From: Paramuribaculum sp.
Lineage (GTDB): Bacteria; Bacteroidota; Bacteroidia; Bacteroidales; Muribaculaceae
DNA: 15,547 nt
Reading direction: 5' to 3'
NCBI GenBank assembly: GCA_029058705.1
Contig: JAIDXA010000105.1
Span: 1 to 15,547 of the forward strand
Shown: positions 13,651 through 15,547 of the stretch, piece after piece
How the letters are laid out: each line of letters opens with the position of its first letter
Numbering within the stretch: the stretch's first letter is position 1
Notes under the pieces: generated by a model
Told to the model about the DNA's origin: nothing
Database searches by the model: none
The model's input: only the letters and a program-made list of their open reading frames with translations
Position numbers and translations under genes: made by a program

Positions 13651-15323
13651 TTCTTTGACACAACAACCGTTTTGACCGGAGATAGAATAGCTTTGTAACG
13701 GGCTGCGTCATGAAGCACCCGCGCAGCGCTGTCGACAGCCGGATCATAGCGCAGAAAACTGCTGACCTCACCTGGCTGATAATAATAACGGTTGGCGATT
13801 TCCCGTTCGAGATATGGCGAGATAGATTTGCGGTGGGTATCCAGATCCTTGTCGAGCGGACGTTTCATCATCGCCTCAAGGCGGGAAATCTCAGCCTCGA
13901 TGCTGTCTGACATATAACCTTCGATTTTGGCAGCCTCACGCAGACTTCCGAGAATCGTCACGCATACCTTGTCGTAGTTGAACTTTTCAGGATTGATAAA
14001 AGCCTTGAAATCATTATAGATCGAATCATCGACAACAAACTCGTCGGCCGGAGGAATTGATTTGTGTGTCGCCGCAAATTTGTTGGCATAATCAAAAGCC
14101 CAGTTGTCGCGGACAATGTTATAGGTCAGCCGGCTTATTTCGGGATAGTCGACCTTCAGATCCGGAGTGATCCCCCCTCCGTCGCGGACGATACGTCCGG
14201 CTGCGGTTTTGAACTCATTTGTCAGGCTGTCGGGAATCCGCGCCACAGAGCCGTCGGGATTGCGGTGAGAATAGTCGATCGCCTGTATAAGACGCCCGCT
14301 TGGAATATAATATCTGGCAACTGTCACTTTAAGCAGACCGTCGTAGGGCATTTCGCGGGTCGTCTGGACAAGACCTTTGCCGAAAGAACGATCGCCCATG
14401 ACGACGGCACGGTCGAGATCCTGAAGCGCGCCGGCGGTGATTTCTGATGCTGATGCAGTTCCGGCGTCGGTCAGAACGACAAGGGGCAGATCCGGCGCCA
14501 CCGGTTTGGAGGAAGTCTTGTAGACACGTTCGTCCATGACTCCCTTGCCACGGGTCCGCAACACCTCCGTTCCCTTCGGAAGGAAATAGCCCAGAATTTT
14601 CACCGCGCTCTCAAGGAAGCCACCGCCATTTTCGCGCAGATCCAATATAAGTCCTCGTATATTCCTGTCTTTCATGAGACTGTTGAGGGCGTCAAGCACT
14701 TCATCGGCCGATTTTTCGGAGAATTGGCTCAGCTGTATATAACCGATATCATCGCTGACAACACCATAATAAGGCACTGCCGGAATCGCGATTTTGTCGC
14801 GGACCATCTCGACCGTTATTATCGAATCTTCGACATAAGGACGCTTGACGGTCACCTTGACGGTCGTTCCGCGCTGGCCTTTAAGGCGGGAGCTCACTTG
14901 TTCAGTTGTCATTCCAAGCACCGTCACAGTGTCGATCGACATAATCAGATCGCCGCTGCGCAGCCCTGCGCGATCGGCCGGAGAGCCCTGATGAGGGCCT
15001 GAGATATAGACATTTCCGTTGCGCGCCATTATATAGGAACCGATTCCGGCATATTCGCCTGTATTCAACGACCGGAACTCCTCCTGCTCCTTGCGGGGCA
15101 TATATTCCGTGTAGGGATCGAGCTTGTTGAGCATCGCATCGATAGCCGTCTTGACCGACGACTCAATGTCGATAGTGTCGACATAATTGCTCTGCAACTC
15201 TTTGACAACAGAGTTGAAGATCGTTATATTCGAATTTATATCGGCTTTAGGGCTTCTGGTTTCGGCATGTCCGAAGAAGGCCATTACGGCCAACGCGGCA
15301 ACCACGTAAAAAAGTCTTTTCAT
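13647..15323 (-). CDS. S41 family C-terminal processing peptidase (CtpA/Prc-type) with PDZ domain
   Basis: 558 residues. An N-terminal signal sequence (MKRLFYVVAALAVMAFFGHA) directs the protein to the periplasm. An Asn/Asp-rich helical segment with DPYTEYMP (69-76) precedes a PDZ domain (about 90-165, with GSPADRAGLRSGDLIMSID). The S41 core contains LILDLRENGGG (225-235) and the nucleophile in DAGTASASEI. Ser291, Lys316 in RSFGKGLVQ and Gln320 reproduce the Ser-Lys spacing (25 residues) and the following Gln of characterised CtpB/Tsp enzymes. Such proteases trim or degrade periplasmic proteins from their C-termini. The C-terminal region (about 400-558) is family-typical and partly helical. 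The gene leads a two-gene unit with mfd and has a TAACTTTG box upstream. Confidence 0.95.
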   Translation of the reverse strand: MKRLFYVVAALAVMAFFGHAETRSPKADINSNITIFNSVVKELQSNYVDTIDIESSVKTAIDAMLNKLDPYTEYMPRKEQEEFRSLNTGEYAGIGSYIMARNGNVYISGPHQGSPADRAGLRSGDLIMSIDTVTVLGMTTEQVSSRLKGQRGTTVKVTVKRPYVEDSIITVEMVRDKIAIPAVPYYGVVSDDIGYIQLSQFSEKSADEVLDALNSLMKDRNIRGLILDLRENGGGFLESAVKILGYFLPKGTEVLRTRGKGVMDERVYKTSSKPVAPDLPLVVLTDAGTASASEITAGALQDLDRAVVMGDRSFGKGLVQTTREMPYDGLLKVTVARYYIPSGRLIQAIDYSHRNPDGSVARIPDSLTNEFKTAAGRIVRDGGGITPDLKVDYPEISRLTYNIVRDNWAFDYANKFAATHKSIPPADEFVVDDSIYNDFKAFINPEKFNYDKVCVTILGSLREAAKIEGYMSDSIEAEISRLEAMMKRPLDKDLDTHRKSISPYLEREIANRYYYQPGEVSSFLRYDPAVDSAARVLHDAARYKAILSPVKTVVVSKK

Positions 15324-15366
15324 CCTTAAAATGGGTTGAAAACGGTTATGATTCTGTTTTAACGAC

Positions 15367-15374
15367 CAAAGTTA
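15367..15374 (-). promoter_or_regulatory. -7 box (TAACTTTG) for the S41 peptidase-mfd unit
   Basis: On the minus strand 15374-15367 reads TAACTTTG, an exact TAnnTTTG match, with a leader of about 35-40 nt before the ATG at 15323. No convincing TTTG -33 element is seen 19-21 bp upstream. Confidence 0.55.
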
Positions 15375-15476
15375 GTCATTTATTATAACAATTCCGCAGG
15401 AAAAAGATTTCATTTTTAATTCCGATGTGATTGTTTGAATTTCACACATTTTCTGCACATTCTCTAAAAATCCACG

Positions 15477-15505
15477 GCTCTTTCATTTAAACTAAAATAA
15501 AGAGC
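15477..15505. other. Imperfect hairpin in the right-end non-coding region
   Basis: GCTCTTT (15477-15483) pairs with AAAGAGC (15499-15505). After a bulged C, ATTT (15485-15488) pairs with AAAT (15495-15498), giving about 11 bp around a 6-nt loop. The stretch 15324-15547 has no plausible coding region, and this hairpin sits 10 bp before the next one. Confidence 0.6.
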
Positions 15506-15515
15506 ACATCCTCCC

Positions 15516-15547
15516 TTACCCGCTTCAGTCCGGAGCGGGTAATTTTT
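15516..15547 (+). terminator. Intrinsic terminator on the plus strand at the window end
   Basis: TTACCCGCT (15516-15524) pairs perfectly with AGCGGGTAA (15534-15542) around a 9-nt loop, followed directly by TTTTT (15543-15547, the last base of the window). The T-run exists only on the plus strand. No plus-strand gene precedes it within the window, so it ends an unseen small RNA or acts as an attenuator for a gene beyond the window. Confidence 0.7.

Noticed and set aside
1..15547. CRISPR array, tRNA, rRNA or insertion sequence
   Set aside because: I saw no regularly spaced repeats beyond the single 77-bp pair, no cloverleaf-like segment, no rRNA-like sequence, and no transposase frame or terminal inverted repeats.

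Overview
The window looks like chromosomal DNA of a Bacteroidales bacterium, probably close to Muribaculaceae. This is inferred from gene content and signals, not from a database search. Supporting signs are promoter -7 boxes of the Bacteroidetes type (TAnnTTTG) upstream of most transcription units, A/T-rich leaders without Shine-Dalgarno sites, a moderate G+C content, and lineage-typical proteins (a DUF5009-like acyltransferase, a YfhO-family membrane protein, a protein with the 'GIHSPF' N-terminus, an S41 peptidase).

Layout, left to right. Bases 1-633 hold the 3' part of a polytopic acyltransferase-like gene (+). It begins with an exact 77-bp copy of a segment found again at 367-443, which is either a tandem duplication or an assembly scar. 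A minus-strand pair follows: an exported, probably outer-membrane barrel protein (2479-1424) and a nitroreductase-like protein (1408-641). A 297-bp intergenic region (2480-2776) carries a 13-bp tandem repeat over the minus-strand promoter, a terminator-like hairpin, and a 10-bp inverted repeat at the predicted start of the gap (GAPDH) transcript. GAPDH (2777-3787) has highly biased codon use and ends at a strong terminator. A Bax inhibitor-1 family membrane protein (4603-3890, minus) faces it.

A plus-strand group follows: a secreted HSL-type alpha/beta hydrolase with a near-consensus promoter (4721-5707), a large YfhO-family membrane protein with its own -7 box (5758-8340), a short 'GIHSPF' protein that seems to lack its methyltransferase core (8337-8822), and the tyrosine recombinase XerD (8837-9826).

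The right part is on the minus strand. An S41 C-terminal processing peptidase (15323-13647) overlaps by 4 bp the gene for transcription-repair coupling factor Mfd (13650-10306). Beyond Mfd lies a small protein with an N-terminal lipobox and a C-terminal membrane helix (10228-9758), whose 3' end overlaps the 3' end of xerD by 69 bp on the opposite strand. The last ~225 bases are non-coding and contain two hairpins, the second followed by a T-run on the plus strand where no plus-strand gene is visible.

Most of the window is ordinary housekeeping content. The points most worth a second look are the 77-bp exact repeat, the spanin-like topology of the small lipoprotein, the structured right end, the inverted repeat at the gap transcript start, and the shortened methyltransferase-like gene. 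No complete novel multi-gene system is evident.
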